DNA of 64,000 nt from Dethiothermospora halolimnae. GTDB taxonomy: Bacteria > Bacillota > Clostridia > Tissierellales > VENL01. Below the pieces are notes generated by a model, which did no database searches, was not told the DNA's origin, and worked only from the letters and a program-made list of their open reading frames with translations. Positions within the stretch are counted from its first letter, which is position 1, and each line of letters begins with the position of its first letter. Position numbers and translations under genes: made by a program. Positions 17,658 to 25,842 of the stretch are shown here, piece after piece. The DNA lies in NCBI RefSeq assembly GCF_037577855.1, contig NZ_JBAKFX010000014.1, forward strand, positions 12,308-76,307, written 5' to 3'.

Positions 17658-19773
17658 AAATGAAATAAAACTTTTTTCAAAGTCCAAATTAATTATATTG
17701 ATGCTAATATTAAATATTCTAATTACTATATTGGGTATAAATTCTATTAATAATTCAAATATGATGTTTTTGCATAATGTAAAAAGAACTTCTTTAACTA
17801 TAGGTTTAGGAACTGCTAGATACGGAGCCCTTGGCGGATCATTAATATTTTCCATCTTATTAGTCTTTATATTAAGTAAAGATTCAAGGAAAAAAAGTAT
17901 GGGGATTATTAATTCCACAATAGAATACTCTAAATTAATTCTTATTAGAGTACTCACATTAATTTTTTACGAAGTTATTTTCGTAGTATTTTCAATGATT
18001 ATTGTTATGGTTATACAAGGCCTGATACTGAAAATACCTCTAGATTTTTCAGTGTATATATATTGTTACAGTATAGTCTTGTTTCCCGCCATATTATTCT
18101 CAATATTAATAACCGGAGGACTATATATGCTTAGTGGTAGCATGGATATAACTTTTTTAACCATAACTGTTTTATTTTTTATGAGCTTGTTATCTCCAGA
18201 CTATTTACTCTCATGGGTTCAAACTTCAGTAGCAGTATTTTCAGATTTTGCCGGTATAAGACCTGTGGGAAGGTTCATTTTATATAATAGATTGTTGTGG
18301 ATATTTATTTCAATTTCAGTTTTTTTAGTAGGATATTTAAGTAGAAGGAGATATGAGAGAGGAATATTTGCTTCTTTAAAAATAAATATTAAAACCGGAG
18401 GAACAGTTATTTTAGCTATTTTGTGTATAGTTGCTATATCATTAGTGTGGGTTAAAGAGCCTTATGTGCAAGCCCAATATACAATAGTTATTAATGATAA
18501 TGATATAGATAAAGATATGTATCTTAAAAAAATAGTTTCAGATGTAGACATAAATAGTAAAGATGAAAGTATGAAGGCCTATGTATCCTATTGCTTTGAA
18601 AATAAAGGCAATTTAGACTATATTTCCTTTGATACTAACAAAGGACTTAAGATAAATAGTATAAAAGTAAACGGTAAAGATACGAATTATAAAAAAATAA
18701 AGGGTACTAGTTTTATACAAATACCTATTCTACAAAATGAGGATGTAAATATAGAAATAAATTATGATGGAAAAATTAAAAATTACGGACAAAATACCAG
18801 TATGGTTGGTTATATTGGTGAAGATAGTGTGTACTTACTGGAAAATTCCCAATGGATTTTTAGACCACTAACTGGACAGAAAGACCTAGTGGAGATTTCA
18901 GGTTCAATTACTGCTCCAAAGGATTTAACCGTTGTTACCCCAGGGAAATTAATAGATGTAAAAAGTGAGGATGGAAAAACTAGGTGGAAATATGAAATGA
19001 AGTCTTTTAATACTGATATAGCTATATTTGCAGGTAGATACAGCAAATCTAAGTTTGATGTGTCAGGTATTAATGTAGAGTTCTACTATAGTCCAAGGCA
19101 TGAAGAATACGTAAAAAATAAAAAAATGGGAAAGCATATAAAAAATATTATTAAGTTTTATAGTAATAAATTTGGCCCCTATTATAGCGATAGAATTCCT
19201 TTAAAGATAGTAGAAACATCAATTTACAAGCCAGGGGGACATTCGTCGTCTAATATAATTACCTTTGCAGAATATATGATAAATAGGGATCCAGAGGTAG
19301 AAGAATATACATTTGTTCATGATATAGAAATAATAGCCCACGAAATAGCCCATCAATGGTGGGGAAGTGCCGTAGAATGCGTTGGGGAACCACCATGGAG
19401 TAGTGAAGGGATGGCTAATTATGCAGCTTATAAATATATAGAAGGTGAATTTAATAAATGGATATCAAGATCAAACTTACATTCATGGCAAAATGCTTAT
19501 GAGAGGTCAAACAAAGGATATTATATGAGAAATCCTGAGAAAATAAAAAATTTAAAAGCAAGCTATAGGGAGTCTTTGGAAATGGAAAAACTTAATGGAC
19601 GTTTATATTATGAAATGCCCCTTAAATTATTAAAGGGAGAAGAAAAGTTAGGAGAAAAGAAATTTTTACAAAATATATCCAAAGTATATAAGAAATATTC
19701 CCTAGAGGAACTTACATACCATGACTTTCTTAAGGAAATGGGCTTAGATAAGGAGATGATATCCATTGAATAA
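17635..19773 (+). CDS. ABC permease fused to an extracytoplasmic M1-type metallopeptidase
   Basis: A 712-residue fusion. Residues 1-270 hold about seven membrane helices of an ABC-2 type permease. Residues 280-712 form an M1 (gluzincin) domain: HEIAHQWWG with His569, Glu570 and His573, and Glu591 (SSEGMANYAA) 18 residues later as the third zinc ligand. The family's exopeptidase motif GxMEN is replaced by GGHSS (residues 534-538), so aminopeptidase activity may be altered. Its helix count puts the peptidase outside the cell if the last helix (255-275) exits. Known single-chain relatives carry two permease halves plus M1; here the second half is the next gene. The ribosome site GAAGGAG lies inside the ATPase gene. 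Confidence 0.85.
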   Translation: MKSFKLFKNEIKLFSKSKLIILMLILNILITILGINSINNSNMMFLHNVKRTSLTIGLGTARYGALGGSLIFSILLVFILSKDSRKKSMGIINSTIEYSKLILIRVLTLIFYEVIFVVFSMIIVMVIQGLILKIPLDFSVYIYCYSIVLFPAILFSILITGGLYMLSGSMDITFLTITVLFFMSLLSPDYLLSWVQTSVAVFSDFAGIRPVGRFILYNRLLWIFISISVFLVGYLSRRRYERGIFASLKINIKTGGTVILAILCIVAISLVWVKEPYVQAQYTIVINDNDIDKDMYLKKIVSDVDINSKDESMKAYVSYCFENKGNLDYISFDTNKGLKINSIKVNGKDTNYKKIKGTSFIQIPILQNEDVNIEINYDGKIKNYGQNTSMVGYIGEDSVYLLENSQWIFRPLTGQKDLVEISGSITAPKDLTVVTPGKLIDVKSEDGKTRWKYEMKSFNTDIAIFAGRYSKSKFDVSGINVEFYYSPRHEEYVKNKKMGKHIKNIIKFYSNKFGPYYSDRIPLKIVETSIYKPGGHSSSNIITFAEYMINRDPEVEEYTFVHDIEIIAHEIAHQWWGSAVECVGEPPWSSEGMANYAAYKYIEGEFNKWISRSNLHSWQNAYERSNKGYYMRNPEKIKNLKASYRESLEMEKLNGRLYYEMPLKLLKGEEKLGEKKFLQNISKVYKKYSLEELTYHDFLKEMGLDKEMISIE

Positions 19774-20500
19774 TTTTGATTTATTAAAATATGAAATTCG
19801 TAGGTTAATGTTTAATAAAAAATACTTTTATATGTTATTAATACTTTGTCTAATTACTCTAGATACTCTTATGAGGAATATAATTAGGGGAGTTTATGGT
19901 ACTGCACCCTTTTCAAGATGGAGCTATTCTGAATTTATTGCTGTCACTACTCCTTTTTTATTAATTATATTAATATTCTTATGTATATCTATTTTTAATG
20001 AAAGGGAGAATGCCGTGAAAAAGATAATATTCTCTACAGCCTTTCCCCAAAAGAAGTATTATTTTTTAAAGGCCTTTTCCATTGGAATTGTGTTTATAAT
20101 TACAGCTTTAATACCGATAATAATTAGCTTTATATATTATAAGGTTATGTTTGGATATACTCAATTTACTAAGTTTATTTATCCTATAATATTGTTTTTA
20201 CTACCACCGTTTATACTTGTATTAGGCCTATCAATGTTTCTAGGGAAAATAAATGTAAAGTTGTTGTATTTTTTAATGCCAATACTATTTTTCACCTGTG
20301 TCTTTAATTTTATGTTTCCAGTTTGGGTTGATCTATGCGGAAATAATTTCATATTAGATCATGGATTAAGCTTATCTTTTAGCGATGGAGTAATGCCCTA
20401 TGATATAACAACGAATATGATTTATAGTAGATTAATATTTGTTTTCATAGGAATAATATTACTTTTATACTCTGCTATAAAGTCAGATACTATGGATTGA
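19766..20500 (+). CDS. ABC transporter permease, second subunit
   Basis: A 244-residue membrane protein with about six hydrophobic helices. The TTG start at 19766 overlaps the previous stop by eight bases and is preceded by AAGGAG ten bases upstream. With the permease half of the upstream fusion it would form the membrane channel of the ABC complex. The substrate is unknown. The operon is ATPase, permease-M1, permease, without a separate binding protein. Confidence 0.8.
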   Translation: MNNFDLLKYEIRRLMFNKKYFYMLLILCLITLDTLMRNIIRGVYGTAPFSRWSYSEFIAVTTPFLLIILIFLCISIFNERENAVKKIIFSTAFPQKKYYFLKAFSIGIVFIITALIPIIISFIYYKVMFGYTQFTKFIYPIILFLLPPFILVLGLSMFLGKINVKLLYFLMPILFFTCVFNFMFPVWVDLCGNNFILDHGLSLSFSDGVMPYDITTNMIYSRLIFVFIGIILLLYSAIKSDTMD

Positions 20501-20601
20501 GATTTACATATAACTGAGATATGTCTAAACTAGATTTATATAATAGTTAAATAAAATGATTTAGATTAAATATACTTTGTCGATAACATAAATATATATG
20601 T

Positions 20602-20712
20602 TATAATTAGGTAAATAGTCGATATCCATTGGGAATCGAACTACAGTAGTATTACTTTTCAAAATCAAAATACGTCTTGTATTCGCAAGAAACGAGAACG
20701 GAGGGAGTAAAA
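20602..20712 (+). promoter_or_regulatory. promoter and possibly structured leader of the ECF S-component gene
   Basis: An extended -10 box, TG-T-TATAAT, has its hexamer at 20602-20607. The roughly 100-base leader can form TCGAT/ATCGA and TCTTG/CAAGA stems and ends in GGAGGGAG. ECF S-component genes are often under riboswitches, but the leader does not match the TPP, FMN, THF or preQ1 patterns I know. Confidence 0.35.
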
Positions 20713-21309
20713 ATGAAAAAAATTTCGACTAGAGAGTTTGTATTAATGGGACTTTTGATAGCCATATCGGTCTTACTGGATGTTTTACCCATAGGAACCT
20801 TAAGGTTACCTGTTATTAATGCTACAATTGCCCATATACCTACTATAATAGGAGGCATAGTCTTAGGACCATATGTGGGAGGTATAGTTGGATTATTTTT
20901 TGGATTATCTAGTTTACTTAGAAATCTAACCCAGCCTACAAGTGTACTGGCATTTGCATTTATAAATCCTTTAGTTTCTGTAGTACCTAGAGTTTTGGTT
21001 GGCATTATATCCTATTATGTATATGTGGCTATAAAGAGGTTGCTAAATGAAAATTTAGGTATTATTATTGGAGCAGCACTAGGAAGTATTACCAATACTA
21101 TAGGGGTAATGGGTATGATATACATACTCTATGCACAAGATATTGTAGAGAAAATGGATTCCTCACAAACTGCAAAGGGAATAGTCTTAGGTATTATAAC
21201 TGCCCACGGGATACCTGAGATGATAGTAGCTGGGGTTATAACAGTAATTATAGTGAAGGCATTAAAAAAAGTCTATAAATTTAATGGGGCTAATACTTAT
21301 AATAACTAA
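20713..21309 (+). CDS. ECF transporter S component
   Basis: A 198-residue membrane protein with six predicted helices. Typical S-component marks are an N-terminal KKISTREFVLMGLLIAISVL, the IPTIIGGIVLGPYVGG helix pair and NPLVSVVPRVLVG. S components bind a vitamin and dock on the shared EcfAA'T module, which is not in this window, so this is a group II (solitary) S component. The motif pattern is closest to pantothenate- or folate-type subunits, but the ligand cannot be fixed here. The ATG at 20713 is chosen because GGAGGGAG lies just upstream. A long terminator follows. Confidence 0.8.
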   Translation: MKKISTREFVLMGLLIAISVLLDVLPIGTLRLPVINATIAHIPTIIGGIVLGPYVGGIVGLFFGLSSLLRNLTQPTSVLAFAFINPLVSVVPRVLVGIISYYVYVAIKRLLNENLGIIIGAALGSITNTIGVMGMIYILYAQDIVEKMDSSQTAKGIVLGIITAHGIPEMIVAGVITVIIVKALKKVYKFNGANTYNN

Positions 21310-21320
21310 TAAGTGAATAG

Positions 21321-21370
21321 CAACATAAAAATACTGCTTTATGATTTCATAAAGCAGTATTTTTATGTTG
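21321..21370. terminator. long intrinsic terminator
   Basis: A stem of about 23 bp: the left arm starts CAACATAAAAATACTGC and the right arm ends GCAGTATTTTTATGTTG. T and A runs on both sides allow two-way use. Confidence 0.9.
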
Positions 21371-21386
21371 TTGATGAAGTATAAAA

Positions 21387-21406
21387 ATGTGTTAAAAAAA
21401 TAACTA
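21387..21406. promoter_or_regulatory. Rex-like site upstream of the NSS transporter
   Basis: TGTTAAAAAAATAAC resembles half of the Rex consensus TTGTTAANNNNTTAACAA, and the string is shared with 23446-23463 upstream of the alcohol dehydrogenase. It sits just upstream of a promoter. Assignment to Rex is inferred. Confidence 0.3.
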
Positions 21407-21409
21407 TTA

Positions 21410-21438
21410 TTGAAAATGAAGTCGAAAATTGCTATAAT
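21410..21438 (+). promoter_or_regulatory. sigma-A type promoter of the NSS transporter operon
   Basis: TTGAAA (21410-21415) and TATAAT (21433-21438) are 17 bases apart, about 165 bases upstream of the start codon. Confidence 0.6.
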
Positions 21439-21604
21439 GTGAACATATTTTAATAAAATGATAGAAATATTAAGATAATATAATGAATTTTTATTATAAA
21501 AGGGAGTAATGTAATAAAAATTATAGATTTGGTTAAAATTATTATATTGGTGAGAAAGGTTGAATTATCTTAATATTCTAAAATTTTTGAAAAGGAGTGG
21601 TAAA

Positions 21605-23110
21605 ATGGAAGAAAAAAGAGAACAGTGGGGGTCAAAGATTGGTTTTATACTTGCAGTTGTTGGCTCTGCGGTGGGACTTGGTAATATTTGGAGATATCCC
21701 TACTTGCTTTATTCCAATGGCGGAGGTGCCTTTTTAGTACCCTATTTTGTAGCATTATTTACAGCGGGAATACCTTTAGTATTACTGGAGTATGGATTTG
21801 GTCACAAATTTAGAGGATCAGGAGCATTATCTTTTGCAAGGGCTAATAGGAAATTTGAGTGGTTAGGTTGGTGGCCAAGCTTTTCATCTTTTATAATTTT
21901 AACTTATTATACTATGATATTGAGTTGGGCTATGAACTTTTTAATATTTTCTTTTGGTAAAACTTGGGGAGCAGATCCAAATAATTTTTTCTTTAATGAT
22001 TTTTTACAGGTTTCAAGTGGGCCATTTGATATAGCAGGCATGAGATGGCCAATATTTATAGGCATCACAATAATTTGGGCTTTTAATTGGTTTATATCCT
22101 ATAAAGGTGTATCCGGTGGAATAGAAAAATTAAATAAAATTTTATTACCAACTCTTTTAGGAATTATGATTATTATTGTTATAAAAGGTGTTACATTACC
22201 GGGAGCCTATGTTGGATTAAATAAACTATTTACCCCCGATTGGTCTAAGGTTATGGAATTAGATGTATGGATAGATGCCTATGGTCAGGTGTTTTTCTCA
22301 CTAAGTTTAGCAATGGGAATCTTGATAACTTATTCTAGTTACTTACCTAAAAAATCTGACTTGAATAATAGTGCATTTATGACTGCCTTTGCCAACAGTG
22401 GTTTTGAATTTTTATGTGCCATAGGTGTGTTTGGAATATTAGGATTTATGGCAACTAGTCAAGGTGTACCTATTGAAGATGTGGCAACAGAAAGTATAGG
22501 ATTGGCATTTGTAGTGTTTCCTAAAGTCTTTTCAATAATGGGATCTATGGGTACATTATTTGGAGTATTATTCTTTATATCTTTAGTGTTTGCAGGACTT
22601 ACATCCAGTATATCATTAATGGAGGCCTTTATAGGAGCAGTTAAGGACAAAACTGGAGCTTCAAGGAAGAAATTAGTTACTATTACAGCAATAGTAGGAT
22701 ATTTAATAAGTATCTTATATGCCACCGGGGCAGGATTATATTTCTTAGATATAATCGATGCCTTTATAAACTCATTTAGTATTGTTGTAGTGGGATTATT
22801 AGAAGCCATTATTATTGGATGGGTAGTTGGTGCAGATAAGATAAGAAAACATACTAACTCAGTATCCATTTATCCTATAGGTAAATGGTGGGAGGTTATG
22901 ATTAAGTTTGTGACTCCTGCTATATTAATCTATATGGTAGTAAGTAATATTATAACGGAAATAAAGTCTCCCTATGGAGGGGGAGATTATACAATGTCAG
23001 CCCTAATGTTACTAGGATGGGGTATTGTTGGAGCTATAATAATAACTGCTATTGTAACATCTAAAACTAGGTGGAGAAAAGGTGCTTTAGATAATAGGGA
23101 GGTGGAGTAG
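21605..23110 (+). CDS. sodium-dependent amino-acid transporter (NSS/SNF family), MetP-like
   Basis: A 501-residue membrane transporter with 11-12 helices. The unwound first helix GSAVGLGNIWRYPYL carries the sodium- and substrate-binding residues of LeuT-fold proteins. The ATG at 21605 follows AAAAGGAG; an upstream extension from 21560 lacks a site. The next gene encodes a 32-residue MetS-like small subunit, the partner known from the Corynebacterium methionine transporter MetPS, so methionine or another neutral amino acid is the likely substrate, taken up with sodium. A Rex-like site and a promoter lie upstream. Confidence 0.9.
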   Translation: MEEKREQWGSKIGFILAVVGSAVGLGNIWRYPYLLYSNGGGAFLVPYFVALFTAGIPLVLLEYGFGHKFRGSGALSFARANRKFEWLGWWPSFSSFIILTYYTMILSWAMNFLIFSFGKTWGADPNNFFFNDFLQVSSGPFDIAGMRWPIFIGITIIWAFNWFISYKGVSGGIEKLNKILLPTLLGIMIIIVIKGVTLPGAYVGLNKLFTPDWSKVMELDVWIDAYGQVFFSLSLAMGILITYSSYLPKKSDLNNSAFMTAFANSGFEFLCAIGVFGILGFMATSQGVPIEDVATESIGLAFVVFPKVFSIMGSMGTLFGVLFFISLVFAGLTSSISLMEAFIGAVKDKTGASRKKLVTITAIVGYLISILYATGAGLYFLDIIDAFINSFSIVVVGLLEAIIIGWVVGADKIRKHTNSVSIYPIGKWWEVMIKFVTPAILIYMVVSNIITEIKSPYGGGDYTMSALMLLGWGIVGAIIITAIVTSKTRWRKGALDNREVE

Positions 23111-23209
23111 GTGAATACTTCAGCTATTATATTTTTCTTATTTGGAGCCATTGTATTATGGGGAGGATTGGCAGTTACGTTAAGAAAAGCTTTTAAAAAT
23201 AATGATTAG
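23111..23209 (+). CDS. MetS-like small subunit of the NSS transporter
   Basis: A 32-residue single-helix peptide. It starts with GTG directly after the transporter stop codon, behind GGGAGGTGGAG. The sequence runs NTSAIIFFLFGAIVLWGGL then a basic tail LRKAFKNND, the common form of MetS subunits: one helix with G-A-x-x-LWGG and a short positive end. In Corynebacterium the small subunit is required for methionine uptake by MetP. It is easily missed because of its size. Confidence 0.85.
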   Translation: MNTSAIIFFLFGAIVLWGGLAVTLRKAFKNND

Positions 23210-23210
23210 T

Positions 23211-23250
23211 ATAATAAAGCCATCGGGATATATTCCGATGGCTTTATTAT
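23211..23250. terminator. intrinsic terminator of the NSS operon
   Basis: ATAATAAAGCCATCGG pairs perfectly with CCGATGGCTTTATTAT around eight bases. Confidence 0.9.
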
Positions 23251-23261
23251 AAGAAAATATA

Positions 23262-23290
23262 TTGACACAAGAAGCTAATTGTTATATTAT
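23262..23290 (+). promoter_or_regulatory. sigma-A type promoter for the alcohol dehydrogenase
   Basis: A perfect TTGACA (23262-23267) and TATTAT (23285-23290) with a 17-base spacer. It lies 196 bases before the start codon, so the mRNA would have a long leader. Confidence 0.65.
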
Positions 23291-23403
23291 ATCAAATAAT
23301 AAAAAAATTAACTTTTAGCTTATGGACACTTCAACTACATGATTTAACACAAGCATCTAAGTTAAAATGTTTTTAAGTAGTGTTAATGGGTAAAAGTTAA
23401 TAA

Positions 23404-23438
23404 TGTAACATAAATATTTTATCTAAATTTATGTTACA
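23404..23438. promoter_or_regulatory. 12-bp inverted repeat upstream of the alcohol dehydrogenase
   Basis: TGTAACATAAAT (23404-23415) and ATTTATGTTACA (23427-23438) are perfect inverted copies separated by 11 bases. The two-turn spacing fits a dimeric regulator site. As RNA it could also form a hairpin. Confidence 0.55.
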
Positions 23439-23445
23439 ATCAAAT

Positions 23446-23463
23446 GCGTTAAAAAAATAACAA
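23446..23463. promoter_or_regulatory. Rex-like operator before the alcohol dehydrogenase
   Basis: GCGTTAAAAAAATAACAA matches 11 of 14 fixed positions of the clostridial Rex consensus TTGTTAANNNNTTAACAA. Rex senses NADH/NAD and controls alcohol dehydrogenases in clostridia. Overlap with the leader, just before the ribosome site, fits repression. Confidence 0.45.
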
Positions 23464-23485
23464 TAAAAATTGGGAGGGATTATTA

Positions 23486-24691
23486 ATGTGGGAAAGTACT
23501 ATGCCTATTAATGAAGTAAGGGAGATTAGAGGTAAAACCAGTGTTTTTCTAGGTGCCGGTGCTATTAAAAAGATATTTGATATAACAAAGGAAGTAAAGG
23601 AAAAGGGAATGGATAAGGTTCTTATTGTAACAGGAAAATCTAGTTATAAAAAATGTGGAGCCTGGGACCATGTTGAAAAAGCATTAAAGGAAAATGATAT
23701 AAAATATGTTTTATATAATGGAGTTACTCCAAATCCACTAAATACCCAAGTTGATGAGGCAGCAAAAATGGGAACAGAATTAGGAGCAAAGTTTGTTATA
23801 GCAATAGGGGGAGGAAGTGTAATAGACACAGCTAAAAGTGCTGCTATAATGATTAATTATCCTAATGAAACAACTGCTAGATTATATGAAGGAGAGTTTA
23901 CGCCAACAGAAGCTTTACCCGTTGTAGCGATAAATACTACCCATGGTACAGGTTCCGAGGGAAATAGATTTGCTGTTACAAGTATATTAGAAGATGGCAA
24001 AGAATTTAAACCTGCTATAGCCTATGATTTAAGTTATCCAATGTATTCTATTGATGATCCAGAGTTAATGATTTCACTTCCTAAGTCTCAAACACTATAT
24101 ACATCAATAGATGCGGTAAATCATGTATTTGAAGCATGTACAACTGTAGTAACAAGTCCATATTCAGTATTACTAGCGAAGGAAACTGTTAGACTAGTAC
24201 ACAAGTACCTACCAAAAGCCGTAGAAAATGGAGAGGATTTAGAAGCAAGGTATTACTTAGCTTATTCAGCTTTAATGGGAGGAATATGTTTTGATAATGG
24301 TATGATCCATTTAACCCATGCATTGGAACATCCATTAAGTGCAATGAAACCTAATTTAAGTCATGGGCTTGGCTTAGCAGTATTGTTACCTTCTATTGCA
24401 AAGCACACATATAGAGTTAAGCCTGAAGTTTTAGCAGATGTATTATCTCCGATAGTTCCAGGGCTAGAGGGTAAGAAAGAAGAGGCCGAGAAAGTATCTA
24501 GTGGTATAAGGGAATGGCTAAATGGCTTAGGAGTAACTGAGAATCTTAGAGACTTAGGATTTAATGAAGGGGATATAGAGAGGTTAGTTGAACTTACATT
24601 TAATACACCAAGTTTAGATTTATTATTGGGATGTTCTCCTATTGGGTCAACAGAGGAACTGGTTTCTACTATATATAAAGAGTCATTATAA
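23486..24691 (+). CDS. iron-containing alcohol dehydrogenase
   Basis: A 401-residue type III alcohol dehydrogenase. The N-terminal Rossmann-like domain has GGGSVIDTAKS (residues 108-118) for NAD(P)H binding. Metal ligands are Asp209 and His213 (SIDAVNH), His278 (HALEH) and His293 (LSHGLG). It would reduce aldehydes or ketones to alcohols in fermentation, and the full ligand set suggests activity. The ATG follows TGGGAGGG. The upstream leader of about 200 bases with an inverted repeat and a Rex-like site points to redox control. A convergent terminator separates it from the minus-strand block. Confidence 0.93.
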   Translation: MWESTMPINEVREIRGKTSVFLGAGAIKKIFDITKEVKEKGMDKVLIVTGKSSYKKCGAWDHVEKALKENDIKYVLYNGVTPNPLNTQVDEAAKMGTELGAKFVIAIGGGSVIDTAKSAAIMINYPNETTARLYEGEFTPTEALPVVAINTTHGTGSEGNRFAVTSILEDGKEFKPAIAYDLSYPMYSIDDPELMISLPKSQTLYTSIDAVNHVFEACTTVVTSPYSVLLAKETVRLVHKYLPKAVENGEDLEARYYLAYSALMGGICFDNGMIHLTHALEHPLSAMKPNLSHGLGLAVLLPSIAKHTYRVKPEVLADVLSPIVPGLEGKKEEAEKVSSGIREWLNGLGVTENLRDLGFNEGDIERLVELTFNTPSLDLLLGCSPIGSTEELVSTIYKESL

Positions 24692-24694
24692 GGC

Positions 24695-24740
24695 ATAAAA
24701 ATAAAGGTAGAGGGATAAATTTCTCTGCCTTTATTTTTAT
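24695..24740. terminator. bidirectional terminator between convergent genes
   Basis: ATAAAAATAAAGG... pairs with ...GCCTTTATTTTTAT; the stem continues as TAGAG/CTCTG with few mismatches. It serves the alcohol dehydrogenase on one side and the zinc peptidase-like gene on the other. Confidence 0.8.
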
Positions 24741-24747
24741 ATTGATT

Positions 24748-25680
24748 TTAACAGCAGTGTTTTAAAAGATAATCTTCCACTTCCTTTGAAAAACCCGACT
24801 TGATTTTTCCTTTTCTGCTTTCTTCAATAAATATTTTTAAACACTTTTTATAGTCATATTCCAGTGTCCAGTAATTTAATGTTTCTTTACCTCCGTGGTT
24901 ATAAAGTGTGTGGGCTAACCAATAGCCAACTACATACATATGATCAAAATTATTAAAGAAGTTAGCCATAGATTTTTCGGGAGGTTCATTTTTACTATAG
25001 ATATCTTCGATACTATCACTTAATATCTTCATATACTCATAATTATTATTAAATTTTTCTCCCCTTTTACGATATTCCAATTGAATTAAAGTAGCTATAC
25101 CTTCTTCAAATATAAAGTTGAAAGTAGTTTTTAAATAATTATCTTCGGAAAAATCAAAAACAAAAAAATCACTTATCTCAAAGGGATGTTTTCTAGCATG
25201 ATAAAATTCATGGACCAAAATACCTTCTAGTTCATCTGGAGAACGTAGGAGATTATGTATATTTATGTAGATCTCTCCTGATTTTTCGCTAAAACCACCG
25301 TCGATGCCCCCTGCATAGAAGTAATATGTACAGTCTTGGAAAGGTTCCTTTGGTGCATAGGGTTCTATTTCAGTAAATATATTATTAGTAAGTATCTTTT
25401 TCTGATTGTTAATCCTTTGTATAATCTTTTCTAGTTCGTCTAAATTCTTTCTAACATCATTAAACATATAACATTGGTCATCGTCATTATTACCATTAAT
25501 AGCATTAATTAAAGAGTTTTTTAAAGAGTCTACTGATGTTTTTCTATTAAGTATCTTATCATGATTAATTAAGTCCTTTACTTGTTTTAAATTAGAAAAC
25601 TGATAAAATAATTTTTCATCAAAGCTATCTTTTCTTAGCAAAGCAATTAAGATTTCCATCATTTCATTATTTAATCTCAT
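24748..25680 (-). CDS. putative zinc-dependent peptidase (DUF5700-like)
   Basis: A 310-residue protein without a signal peptide. HEFYH (residues 157-161, in GILVHEFYHARKH) is a gluzincin-type zinc site, and Glu192/Glu193 in FEEGIAT is a candidate third ligand about 30 residues on. The arrangement resembles the DUF5700 group of putative zinc peptidases of clostridia; its substrate is unknown. Start support is AGGGGG upstream on the minus strand. It is probably a single gene, since the gap to the next minus-strand gene is about 160 bases. Confidence 0.7.
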   Translation of the reverse strand: MRLNNEMMEILIALLRKDSFDEKLFYQFSNLKQVKDLINHDKILNRKTSVDSLKNSLINAINGNNDDDQCYMFNDVRKNLDELEKIIQRINNQKKILTNNIFTEIEPYAPKEPFQDCTYYFYAGGIDGGFSEKSGEIYINIHNLLRSPDELEGILVHEFYHARKHPFEISDFFVFDFSEDNYLKTTFNFIFEEGIATLIQLEYRKRGEKFNNNYEYMKILSDSIEDIYSKNEPPEKSMANFFNNFDHMYVVGYWLAHTLYNHGGKETLNYWTLEYDYKKCLKIFIEESRKGKIKSGFSKEVEDYLLKHCC

Positions 25681-25842
25681 AAATATCCCCCTTTATAGTG
25701 TCGTATATTTATAAAATATTACACAAAATTAACATTAACATATTATAACATACAATAAAATTATTAGCAAACATTAAATGGGAGATATTCCTAGTATATA
25801 GCATAGTAAAATTTATAATCAGTATTAACCATAATAAAAAAA

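Noticed and set aside
17631..17957. 108-codon frame on the minus strand
   Set aside because: It is the antisense shadow of the permease-M1 gene, with no ribosome site.
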